Assembly: GCA_964017195.1 (NCBI GenBank)
Contig: OZ024895.1
Span: 19,643,034-19,707,033, forward strand
From: Siderastrea radians
Taxonomy: Eukaryota; Cnidaria; Anthozoa; Scleractinia; Rhizangiidae
DNA length: 64,000 bases
Reading direction: 5' to 3'
The notes below the pieces were generated by a model. The model saw only the letters and a list, made by a program, of their open reading frames with translations. It was not told the DNA's origin and did not search any database. Shown here piece by piece: positions 23,901-34,028 of this stretch (positions are counted from its first letter, which is position 1; each line of letters opens with the position of its first letter). The position numbers and the translations under genes are program-made.

Positions 23901-24762
23901 TTTTAACCGACTCAGATGCGGCTGAGACTTATAGAATCATTAATTTTTAACATGCATTTGTCATGTCATTGCAGTGGAAATGCCAAATGCAGATTTTCCA
24001 TTAGTCGCAAAAAAGAAACAAGACCAGAGCCGTACGTCTGGGGATGCTAAAGAGCCTATTGACGTGGCATTAGAAAAAGTGAGCCTTTTGTGCGAGGAAC
24101 TAGACAAAATTGAGAAAGTGATGAAAGAGGAAGAGGAAAAACTATCGGAACCTGAAGTTCAAAGGACATATCGCTATGAATTGTCTGCTGAAGAAGCTAA
24201 ACGTAGAGTGGCGGGAATGAGGGATTACCTCAATTCAATAGCAATCACGCCATTTTCAGAGGCCTTGCCTCCACCGCATTTAGAGCGACACCAAGCTTAC
24301 ATGCTTTTCGGTGGATATCTCGAATCTTTTAAAAAGCTGGAAACAGTGCTTCTGGGGATGGCATGTTTTCCTTATCCGGTTATAGAAGCCATTATGAACG
24401 CCACCCATGACCTGTTCCAACCAAAACCGAGGAAACGCTCTCCTGGTGAGAAAATAGAATTTGTGCCGTACTTTCCCACAACTCCGGTGTACGACTACGA
24501 ACTACCCTCAAACATACCAGGCCACCTGACATATGTCAGCCACGTCCTGGTGCACGAAGCCATAACCAAGCTGGTAATGGACATCGAAGGATGCGACTAT
24601 CTAACCGCGACAGGTTTTGCTCTGGAACTGGACAAACCAAGTAGGACTCCTTATGGAAACAGATGGGCAGGTTTGCTTGCTGAGGCTCGTCAAGGAAAGG
24701 AAGTGAAAAAGAAAAGCAAACGAAAACAAAGGCAACCTAAAAGAGTACTCAAGAAAAGATAA
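20913..24762 (+). CDS. 14-exon gene of unknown function carried by element 2 (about 660 aa)
   Basis: Proposed exons: 20913-21011, 21103-21321, 21403-21486, 21611-21682, 21839-21910, 22045-22116, 22256-22327, 22428-22502, 22627-22728, 22808-22951, 23190-23255, 23665-23723, 23801-23859, 23975-24762. All introns are GT-AG. The first eleven exons are phase 0 and the last joins agree in phase, giving an uninterrupted product. Exon 10 is least sure (weak donor AAG|GTCTGC); skipping it also keeps frame. Features: duplicated exons 3-7, a possible nuclear signal PPPKRRR in exon 9, a charged helix-prone stretch (LDKIEKVMKEEEEKL) and a lysine/arginine tail in the last exon. No DDE, RNase H, helicase or other enzyme motif is seen. 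The start ATG at 20913 is the first in-frame ATG and matches the phase. Function unknown; apparently intact. Confidence 0.6.
21403..22327 (+). repeat. Tandem array of five duplicated in-phase exons with their introns
   Basis: Exons at 21403, 21611, 21839, 22045 and 22256 start 206-228 bp apart. Four are exactly 72 bp and encode ASVK(E/R/G)DVT-type 24-residue units with DRxxLE(D/E)E at the end. The first is a diverged 84-bp version (SSVQESATVG...EEEIQ). The following introns also resemble one another (GTACGGGATTGCA starts, AGTTGTTTTGTTCTCTC ends), so whole exon-plus-intron blocks were duplicated. Confidence 0.8.
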
Positions 24763-25319
24763 CTGAAATGTTAATTAAAACGCGTTTTAACTTCAGTTAA
24801 CAAGAACGTAGAGTACCAAGAGTGAAGGATTACCTCAGTTCGAAAGACAATATGTAACAAATGATGGCTAACAGTCCGTTGATTGATGCGACGAAACGGG
24901 AGCCTAATTAATTAAATCTGTGTAATGTTCAAGATAGCATATAGTCAATATCTGTAATGTGTCAATAGGGTATAATCTCTTGCTGTCTTTTGTAACCGTG
25001 GGATTTCAAAAGTTGTACTAAAAAATGCCACGTGATGTCCAGGAGAGTAGAATCGCTTGACAAATTAATTTTGATATAGCAATATCGCATAAAGTCTAAT
25101 CGGACTATTGAATACCCAGAAAGAGCTATTCAGCTTCATATGTTGTATTATGAGACGTGGTGGAAAGATAAGGACATCTATCTGAAGTGCGAAGCATGTC
25201 ATCACAAGAGAAGGGAAAGAAACGAAACCGAGACTTCCACAGATGGCATACTGAATCAAAGTAGTATCACAGGAAGTGTCATCTGTTACCGGGAAAAATC
25301 CCCAAAAATAGTTATTCAA
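24763..25319. other. 3' region of the element 2 gene, no further gene
   Basis: AT-rich, passing into the first diverged units of the right tandem array. No convincing polyadenylation signal close to the stop codon. Short open frames here overlap repeat units. Confidence 0.4.
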
Positions 25320-28260
25320 TTTTAAAAGGGGTATTACGTGACAAGGTACGAAATCTATGTTAAGTTTAGAGCATGTTATAAGACGCAACTGAGACATCGA
25401 GAGATGAAATACTGAGCCAAAGTAGTTGAACAGGAAGTGTCAATTGTTACCGGAAAAATAACCAAAATATAGTTATTCAATTTTAAAAGTGGTATTACGT
25501 GACAAGGTAGGAAATCTGTGTCAAGTTCAGAGCATTTTATTGCAATAAAAGGTAAAGAGACGGAACTGAGACATCAAGAGATGGCATACTGAGCGAAAGT
25601 AGTTTAACAGAAAGAGTGTCGTTTGTTACTGGGTAAAAAAAACGAAAAATAGTTATTCATTTGCAAAAGTGGTACTACCTGACAACATGGCGGCATGTAA
25701 GGAAATGTATGTGAAGTTCAGAGCATTATTTGTTACCGGGAAAAGAACCAAAAAATAGTTATTCAATTTGAAAGGTGGTATTACGTAACAAGATGTTGAT
25801 CACGAGAGGAAATGTATGTGAAGTTCAGAGCATGTTATTGCAAGAAAAGGTAAAGAGACGAAACTGCAACATCGAGAGATGGTGTATTGAGCCATACTAG
25901 TTTAATAGGATGATTTATTTGTTACCGGGAAAAGAAACCAAAATTAGTTATTCAATTTTAAAGGTGGTATCACGTGACAACATGGCCGCCAGGAAGGGAA
26001 ATCTATGTGAAGTTCAGAGCTTGTCACCCTACGAAAAGGTAAAAAGATGGAATTGAGACATGGAGAGATGGAATACTGCACAAGAGTAGTTTAACACAAA
26101 ATGTCAATTGTTACCGGGAAAAGAAACAAAAAATAGTTATTCAATGTTAAAAGTGGTATTACGTGACAAGGTAGGAAATCTGTGTCAAGTTCAGAGCATT
26201 TTATTGCAATAAAAGGTAAAGAGACGGAACTGAGACATCGAGAGATGGAATACTGAGCCAAAGTAGTTTAACGCGAAGTGTCAATTGCTACCGGGAATAG
26301 AAACAAAAAATAGTTATTCAATGTTAAAAGTGGTATTACGTGACAAGGTAGGAAATCTGTGTCAAGTTCAGATTATTTTATTTCAATAAAAGGTAAAGAG
26401 ACGGAACTGAGACATCGAGAGATGGAATACGGAGCCCAAGTAGTTTAACACAAAGTGTCAATTGCTACCGGGAATAGAAGCAAAAAATAGTTATTCAATG
26501 TTAAAAGTGGTATTACGTGACAAGGTAGGAAATCTGTGTCAAGTTCAGAGCATTTTATTGCAATAAAAGGTAAAGAGACGGAACTGAGACATCGAGAGAT
26601 GGAATACTGAGCCAAAGTAGTTTAACGCGAAGTGTCAATTGCTACCTGGAAAAGAAACAAAAAATAGTTATTCAATGTTAAAAGTGGTATTACGTGACAA
26701 GGTAGGAAATCTGTGTCAAGTTCAGAGCATTTTATTGCAATAAAAGGTAAAGAGACGGAACTGAGACATCAAGAGATGGAATACGGAGCCCAAGTAGTTT
26801 AACACGAAGTGTCAATTGCTACCGGGAATAGAAACAAAAAATAGTTATTCAAAGTTAAATGTGGTATTAAGTGACAAGGTAGGAAATCTGTGTCAAGTTC
26901 AGAGCATTTTATTGCAATCAAAGTTAAAGAGACGGAACTGAGACATCGAGAGATGGAATACTGAGCCAAAGTAGGTTAACACAAAGTGTCAATTGCAACC
27001 GGGAAAAGAAACAAAAAATAGGTGTTCAATGTTAAAAGTGGTATTACGTGACAAGGTAGGAAATCTGTGTCAAGTTGAGAGCATTTTATTGCAATCAAAG
27101 GTAAAGAGACGGAACTGAGACATCGAGAGATGGAATACTGAGCCCAAGTAGTTTAACACGAAGTGTCAATTGCAACCGGGAAAAGAAACAAAAAATAGTT
27201 ATTCAATGTTAGAAGTGGTATTACGTGACAAGGTAGGAAATCTGAGTCAAGTTCAGAGCATTTTATTGCAATAAAAGGTAAAGACACAAAACTGCGACAT
27301 CGAGAGATGGAATACTCGACAAAAGTAGTTTAACACGAAGTGTCATTTGTTACCGGGAAAAGAAACAAAAAATAGTTATTCCATTTTAAAAGCGGTATTG
27401 CGTGACAACATCGTCGCCACGAAAAAAAATCTATGTGAAGTTCAGAGCATGTTATTACGAAAAAAGGTAAAGAGACGGAACTGAGACATCGAGAGATGGA
27501 ATACTGAGCCAAAGTAGTTTAATACGAAGTGTCAATTGCTACCGGGAAAAGAGCCAAAAAATAGTTATTCAATGTTAAAGGTGGTATTACGTGACAAGGT
27601 AGGAAATCTGTGTCAAGTTCAGAGCATATTATTGCAATAAAAGGTAAAGAGACGGAATTGAGACATCGAGAGATGGAATACTGAGCCGAAGTAGTTTAAC
27701 ACGAAGTTTCAATTGCAACCGGGAAAAGAAACAAAAAATAGTTATTCAATGTTAAAAGTGGTATTACGTGACAAGGTAGGAAATCTGTGTCAAGTTTAGA
27801 GCATATTATTGCAATAAAAGGTAAAGAGACGGAATTGAGACATCGAGAGATGGAATACTGAGCCGAAGTAGTTTAACACGAAGTTTCAACTGCAACCGGG
27901 AAAAGAAACAGAAAATAGTTATTCAATGTTAAAAGTGGTATTACGTGACAAGGTAGGAAATCTGTGTCAAGTTCAGAGCATTTCATTGCAATAAAGGGTA
28001 AAGAGACGGAACTGAGACATCGAGAGATGGAATACTGAGCTGAAGTAGTTTAACACGAAGTGTCAATTGCTACTGGGAAAAGAAACATAAAATAGTTATT
28101 CAATGTTAAAGTTGGTGTTATGTGACAAGGTGGGATATCTGTGTCAAGTTCAGAGCATTTTATTGCAATAAAAGGTAAAGAGACGGAACTGAGACATCGA
28201 GAGATGGAATAATGAGCCAAAGTAGTTTAACAGGAAGTGTCATTTATTACCGAGAAAATA
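25320..28260 (-). repeat. 176-bp tandem repeat, right arm of element 2 (about 16 copies)
   Basis: Inverted counterpart of the left array. In plus orientation, units contain GGTAGGAAATCTGTGTCAAG, TTTATTGCAATAAAAGGTAA and GAGACATCGAGAGATGGAAT. Central copies (26100-28100) are the most alike; the outer copies at 25320-26050 are more diverged. Confidence 0.9.
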
Positions 28261-29040
28261 TCCAAAACATAGTTATTTCATTACTAATGTTGTATCACGT
28301 GAACGAATTAGACAATGTGTGAGGTTTCTATAGTCCTAAATCAGATCAAGAAATAATTACAGGGCACTAAAGTATCAAGAGATGAGATCCCTTTCACAAC
28401 ATCATTAATTCTAAAGAAAATTGAGATTCGGCGATAGCACCGATCAACAGTTATTTGATCATGCATTCCCATATTTATTGTTTGCTCTGAATACTAAGTC
28501 CCAAGACTGAACTAAATCAACAAATCAACAGTTCTTTGCGCATTTGCTCCGTGACGTTGCGCATGTGCGCAAGTCACAGTTTTGGCAATGGTGTAAGGTA
28601 ATCTTTTCAATGGCTGAAAGAGATTTATCAATTTCTTAAAAGAAACGAATTGGCAGCATACTTCTAGGGAGTGAATTGGCAGCTGGGGAATTGGCAGTGA
28701 ATTGGCAGCTAACTTCAGCCCGGTATTTAACTGCTACTTACCGCATTAACCGACCTCCGAAAGGCCACCATGACGAACTGGTGTAGAGGCAAAGAAAGCG
28801 ACCACGTGCACGGAAGGACGTGTCTGCTGGTTTCTCGGTATCATGTTGCAACGAGTGTTGTTATTTTATGTTATGCGATCTCGCGCTTGAAGTAAGAAGA
28901 CTGAGAAGGCTTAAATCATGTTTAAGAACGAATTGATCTTCGAGACTTCGTTTAAAAAGTATATTTCGAGTAAAGGAGCAAGATCATTCCCCGGTAATGC
29001 GAGTATGACATCGGAAAAGGGATTGCGTGACAACCGGTAA
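28261..29040 (-). repeat. Element 2 right arm, unique inverted segment
   Basis: Inverted match to about 17298-18380. It has an extra stretch near 28740-28960 that is absent from the left arm. Confidence 0.7.
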
Positions 29041-29086
29041 GTTATAAAATGAAATAATATTTAAAAAACCCGAAAAACACAGTTTC

Positions 29087-29217
29087 AAATGTCAGTCTGC
29101 ATTTTGTACCCAGTCTGCAGTCTGCAGTCTGCATTTTGTACCAAGTCTGCATTTTGTACCCGGTCTGCAGTCTGCAGTCTGCAGTCTGCAGTCTGCAGTC
29201 TGCATTTTGTACTGACC
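29087..29217 (-). repeat. Element 2 right TIR
   Basis: AGTCTGC iterations and CATTTTGTACC blocks mirror 17147-17275. It ends ...CATTTTGTACTGACC before GT and the CTTTTTAA octamer. Confidence 0.85.
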
Positions 29218-29219
29218 GT

Positions 29220-29227
29220 CTTTTTAA
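29220..29227 (+). repeat. Target-site duplication CTTTTTAA, copy 3
   Basis: Exact match to the copies at 2509 and 17137. It is followed at once by the TGAA microsatellite tail of the LINE. Confidence 0.75.
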
Positions 29228-31107
29228 TGAATGAATGAATGAATGTTTATTTCCCATGAAGTGATTTAAGTACATTAGAATGAATACTAATTTAATAACT
29301 TGGGAGGAAGACTATAGAAACCCTCACGGGCTTTTACAAAGTAGTCCCCCTTTTGTAACAATTATCAAAAAAAATACATTCAATTTGTATCAGTCAGGTA
29401 GTAAGATTACAAAAGTAAGATTTTATACATGTACAATATTAAGATCACTCTAATTAAGTAATTTCTTATTTTTTATTTATACTGAGCTATCGCTGCTAAG
29501 GATAAAATATATTGTTTCAGTTTCTTTTTAAAAATTTTTAAAGACACTGAGTGTTTGATGAACAAAGGTATTCTATTCCAAAAGTCAATTATTTTGTTTC
29601 TTGTCGAATATTTTCCGTAATTTGTTCTGTTATAAGTTTTATGAAGTTGCTTTGAGTTTCTAGTATTATATTCGTGAACTTGCGCATTTTCTAAGCAGAA
29701 GTCACTAAAATAGAGTGGAAGTACTTTATTGCTAAGACTGAAACTGAAGGAGCCGATTAAGAAATCATTAATTTGGTATATATTTAAAAGATTCAGCTGT
29801 GTAAAGAGTGGAAGTGATGGTGCTGTGTATGGTGAAAACGTTATAATTCTCAATACTTTCTTTTGTAATTTAAACAACTTGTCAAGCCTTGTGGGGTAGT
29901 TATTGGCCCAGACAATATTTCCATAATGAAGATATGGGTAAATCAAACTATTATATAACATTTTCAAATGGGTTTGGTTTACGTAAAAACGAATCCTACA
30001 AAGCAAACCTGTACTTCTTATAATCTTTTTGGTGATATAATCAATGTGGTTCTTCCAAGTTAGGTGTTGATCAATTATTATTCCTAGAAATTTGCTTTCT
30101 TCAACTCTCTGCAATTCATTTCCGCTTAATCTAAGATTCATTTGTCTAATCAACTGTTTTTTGTGTGATTTGAAAATAATAAAATTTGACTTTTTAATAT
30201 TCAGAGTCAGTTGATTCAGTGTTAACCATTCCTGGACTCGAGCTAACTCCGCATTTACTGTAGATTCAAGTTCTTGTATATTTTTTCCTGAACAAAAGAG
30301 ATTAGTGTCATCTGCAAACAAAATAGTAGACAAATTATCTGTTGAGTTGTTTAGGTCATTTATATAGATTAAAAATAGTAACGGACCAAGAATAGATCCC
30401 TGTGGAACTCCACAAGTAACAACTTGTTCAGATGATCTTGTCTGATTATATTTGACAATTTGTTTTCTGTTAGAAAGGTAATCCTTTATCCACGCATGGC
30501 AATTGCCACGTATACCATAAAAATAAAGTTTCTTTAGAAGAATATCGTGATTTACAGTGTCAAATGCCTTTGATAAGTCAAGAAATATCCCGACTGTGAA
30601 TTCGTTGTTTTCAATGGCTTTTGTTATTTTATCAACAAGTTCTATTACCGCATATGTAGTTGAGCTGTTTTCTCGAAATCCATATTGGCAATCAGTTAAT
30701 ATTTTATTTTTACGAATATAACCAATTAATCTTTTATACATTAGCTTTTCAAGGATTTTAGAAAAACACGGAAGGACAGAAATTGGTCTATAATTTGAAT
30801 AAACATTTTTTTCAGATGATTTGTATACAGGTGTTACTAATGCTACTTTCAAATCATCTGGGATTTTACCAGTTTCAAATGTTAAATTAAAAATATGCGA
30901 CAATGGCATTGATATATATTGGGCCACATATTTCATAACTTTGCTATTAATTTCGTCAACGCCGCAACTAGACTTGCATACCATTTTGCCTATTACTTTA
31001 TTTATCTCGTCGCTGTTCGTATCATATAAAAACATAGAGTCATTATAACTTCCTTTTAGAAATTTATAGAATTCATCATTATTGCGAGCTAGTATAGGAC
31101 AAACCAA
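29228..31107 (-). mobile_element. 5'-truncated non-LTR retrotransposon, CR1/L2-group type
   Basis: On the minus strand the element ends in a (CATT)n tail (plus-strand TGAATGAATGAATG at 29228). Non-LTR clades such as CR1/L2 and relatives often end in a short microsatellite rather than poly-A. The 544-codon reverse transcriptase frame (31107-29473) is complete through the RT motifs, but the endonuclease and ORF1 are missing. A stop lies just upstream at about 31134, so it is a 5'-truncated copy. Confidence 0.75.
29473..31107 (-). CDS. Reverse transcriptase of a non-LTR retrotransposon, partial
   Basis: Target-primed reverse transcriptase fragment of 544 residues without internal stop. Motifs in order: NYRPISVLPCFSKILEKLM, QYGFRENSST, FLDLSKAFDTVNH (motif A), GVPQGSILGPLLFLIYINDL (motif B) and ILFADDTNLF with the catalytic FADD (motif C). 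Then KSNFIIF and FLGIIIDQHLTWKNHI follow, with a C-terminal domain ending LKQYILSLAAIAQYK. The N-terminal apurinic endonuclease expected in this group is absent. The frame was probably open when inserted and is still intact over this length, so the copy is fairly young. Motif wording fits the CR1/L2/Rex1 assemblage; a finer clade is not claimed. Confidence 0.85.
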   Translation of the reverse strand: MVCPILARNNDEFYKFLKGSYNDSMFLYDTNSDEINKVIGKMVCKSSCGVDEINSKVMKYVAQYISMPLSHIFNLTFETGKIPDDLKVALVTPVYKSSEKNVYSNYRPISVLPCFSKILEKLMYKRLIGYIRKNKILTDCQYGFRENSSTTYAVIELVDKITKAIENNEFTVGIFLDLSKAFDTVNHDILLKKLYFYGIRGNCHAWIKDYLSNRKQIVKYNQTRSSEQVVTCGVPQGSILGPLLFLIYINDLNNSTDNLSTILFADDTNLFCSGKNIQELESTVNAELARVQEWLTLNQLTLNIKKSNFIIFKSHKKQLIRQMNLRLSGNELQRVEESKFLGIIIDQHLTWKNHIDYITKKIIRSTGLLCRIRFYVNQTHLKMLYNSLIYPYLHYGNIVWANNYPTRLDKLFKLQKKVLRIITFSPYTAPSLPLFTQLNLLNIYQINDFLIGSFSFSLSNKVLPLYFSDFCLENAQVHEYNTRNSKQLHKTYNRTNYGKYSTRNKIIDFWNRIPLFIKHSVSLKIFKKKLKQYILSLAAIAQYK

Positions 31108-31941
31108 CGTGCAAACGGCTTTTAATCTGATGGAAATTCAATGCAAATAATATGGAAGAACCACTTTTCCTTCGTCTATGGCTCGTACATCATTTCAGGT
31201 ATGTTTTTTTTTTACTCTTGGTTGGTAAGTGTTTGTATTCAGTTATATTTCTCACGCGGTCCGCTCAATCCACCAGGACTTAGTATTATTTAAATAGAGG
31301 GTCATTGAATTGAATTAATTGTCTTGATTCGATGCTTTTGTCTTGCATTTAACTTAAATAATGTTCTTTAATAGTTGTGTATCACATAAGTTATTGTAAG
31401 AACCTTTTCAGATTTAAACTTTCAATTCATGGACAGAACATTGCCCCCATGTCCTCTGAATTCCATAATCATTAATCCCCATTCCTGCAGAATTGCCGTT
31501 TTCTCTCCAAGTTTCCTTTGGCTTTGGGCAACATTAGCTACTTAGGTAACTTTGCTTTTCAATTAAGGGCTGTCAATTAGCTATTAGTCACATGTTCATA
31601 TGCATATAAAGAAACCCAATTGCTTTTTGAGTAAATAATTATTAATAGCAACAAAAGATAAGTTCATCCATAACACTGATCTATACTCCGCCGTAACACA
31701 TGTTAGGCATTATGGCTCTTAATACAGTAAAACTAAGAAAACCCTGAACACTTGAATTATTTTTGGACTGTTATTATGTCGGGAAAGAAAACCAATCAGA
31801 TACAAGAAATTTGTGGTTTGCATTGATTTCACACCTGATTGGTCGGTCATGGCACAGTGAACATTTCAAGATAATTCTTACTGTTCATGGTTTTATTAGT
31901 CACATGTTAATCATGCCCTGAGGAATAACACGGTATGCTTC
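31108..31941. other. Non-coding AT-rich sequence, no gene
   Basis: Nothing recognisable: no long frame, no tandem repeat, no RNA gene seen. Confidence 0.5.
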
Positions 31942-32336
31942 GGTGTGTTTATGCCAGGATCTCCGCAAACTGAGCCAGCATGGCTAAGCAGGCCAGTTTG
32001 GCTCATTGGCCTCTTAAGGTCCAGTAATACAGGCAACATTTTTGTGCAACCTTCCTCGCAACAATGTTGTGTTGCAAGTTGAGATTGTTTGTTGCACGTA
32101 TTACCACCTCTGCACATAACAAATTTTCATGTTGCAAAAAGTAGAAGCAACAAATTTGTTGTGCAAAAAGGTGTTAATATGTGTAAGAAACAATCTCAAC
32201 TTGCAACGCAAGATTGTTGCACAAGAAGTTTTACAAAAATGTTGCTTGTATTACTGGGCCTTAAGAGGCCAATGAGCCAAACTGGCCTGGTTAGCCATGC
32301 TGGCTCAGTTTGCAGAGATCCTGGCATAAACACACC
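31942..32336. mobile_element. 395-bp palindromic fold-back element (MITE-like)
   Basis: The arms pair from GGTGTGTTTATGCCAGGATC on the left to its inverted copy ending at 32336. An inner core, CCAGTAATACAGGCAACATT (from about 32021) to GTATTACTGG (about 32260), may be the element proper, with the flanking GGCCTCTTAAGG also inverted. The whole could fold into one long hairpin. No coding sequence. Confidence 0.7.
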
Positions 32337-32636
32337 TCACACACTTTGCAGTTACATAAGAAAATCTTAGTCCAGTTAGCTGCGATCCTGGTAAGGCAAT
32401 GCTGGGATCCCAGGTAGCCAGGTAGAAAAGTTTTAGTGTAAGGGTGTATGCTCAGCAAACTGGGCATACATGTACACTTCCTTGTGATTCACTTTTGCTT
32501 CAGAACATAACAGCTCACCAGTAAGTTGATAATTTTCTTCACTTTCTATATAACACATAAAAGTTCATTACACCTTAAGGCTGAACCCAGATAAATTTGT
32601 ATAAGAAGAGTACGGATTGGGTGCATCCTCACCCCT

Positions 32637-33088
32637 GGGGGGGGGGTACTCAATAAAGTTTCATACGGAGAGGCTCTGTCTGGAGGTTCAAACCCTTCCC
32701 TTTTAGATACTAATTTTTACCAAAATGGTACCGAGAGCAAAATTTGCACCCTTTTGCTATACCTCAAGGATAAACCAAAACCATAGAATTTTCTTTAATT
32801 GCCTAATTTTCCCCGGGCTTTCAGTCGTGATCTGGTTCAGCTACTCAAAGGTTGCAAGCTTTTGTGTGTTTCGTGTTGTCATTTCTACAGAAATTTGGCA
32901 TGCTTTCCCAAACTTTTCTTTAAGCCACCATCTTGTCCACTTTTCAGTTGATTTTGTAACCTTTTCTTATACTAAAATGACAATTTTTTCCTACCCTTTA
33001 ATAAACTGTGAGCTTAAAAAAAGTCACCACCTTTGGCCAGAGCCTCCCCTTAAAACCATAAATAGGCAGTACCCCGCTTCCCCCCAGG
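32637..33088. mobile_element. MITE-like repeat with GGGGGTACT ends
   Basis: Begins with a G-run followed by GTACTCAATAAAG and ends AGGCAGTACCCCGCTTCCCCCC, forming inverted G/C-rich termini. From memory, repeats with GGGGGTACTC ends are common in coral genomes. A 132-codon open frame at 32725-33123 inside it is judged non-genic. Confidence 0.5.
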
Positions 33089-34028
33089 ATCCTCACTTGA
33101 AAATGTGTGGTAACCTAATATAATATTCTAGATTGACTGACTGGTATGATTTTTTTTTTTTGGTATTTGTAGGTGTGATTCCATTTGAGACAAAAAGTAT
33201 TAATACTTAGGGGCAAAAGGAACAATTTCAGGGTGAGTAAAGATAACAAAAAGATGGAAAATAAGGATGACAGTTTGACTCCCAAATGCGGATGAATCAG
33301 ACACCATTGCTTGCATAATCTTGTGGTTTGGGAGGGAGAATTCTCCTTTTGTGGGCATGTCACAAATTATTTAATAGTATTTTACATGTAATGTAGTGCA
33401 CTGATAGAGAAAAAGAGATGATGAAGATGACAAATTATATGTGTGTGTCCCCCATACATGCCCCATACCATAGGCTTTCCAGCTTAAGTTACTTTAATTT
33501 GGACCAACCACAGCCAGCAGGTACATATTACATTACATGTAATTGCAAAGTGAAGTTAAAAAGTTTGTTGGGCTACACTAGAACTGTACTTGAATCTCAG
33601 CTGCTTAGATATGAGCACTTTCTTAGCTGTTGAAATCATTCTTGTGTTTCTTAAATCTCCTTATGTTAATATTAATGATCCAAAACAATTGCATTTGTGT
33701 ATTTATTACAAATGTAATATACTGGTTATGGCAGTAGGCCAAAAAGAAAAGCTTAACAAATAAACAACATCTCACTTCTAGCTGTCTTTATTCAGTCGAG
33801 GTTTGACAGTTATTCTTGTTATTCTTGACAAAACAGGAACAACTGAATAGTGAATTTGCAGTACAGTAGTGGCACCAGTTAACATCTTTCTGGTTAAGGC
33901 TTCCAATTCTTCTCAAGGACGGTGTCTTGTTTTGTTACTGCGCATACCTTCTGCGCATCTCAGGATATTCAGGGTAATAAATCCATGACTACCGTCTCGA
34001 ATATAACAAATCTAATCGCTGTCCATAT
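33089..34028. other. Non-coding sequence, no gene
   Basis: AT-rich, with a T-run at 33150. Short frames only. Confidence 0.5.

Larger units (their letters stand above)
17145..29219 (+). mobile_element. Element 2: 12.1-kb TIR element carrying a 14-exon cargo gene
   Basis: The left end reads CCGGTCAGTACAAAATGCAG; the reverse complement of the right end reads ACGGTCAGTACAAAATGCAG. The terminal repeats contain GCAGACT iterations and GGTACAAAATGCAGACT blocks (17147-17275 and 29087-29217). Then come matching unique stretches (about 17298-18380 against 28265-29040) and 176-bp tandem arrays as arms. CTTTTTAA borders both sides. The centre encodes an intron-rich gene (20913-24762) with no recognisable transposase motif, so the element is probably moved in trans or by an unrecognised enzyme. 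Confidence 0.75.

Noticed and set aside
31100..31130. Possible LINE target duplication (ATTAAAA at both ends)
   Set aside because: Seven A/T-rich bases only, and the exact 5' junction of the truncated LINE is unclear.
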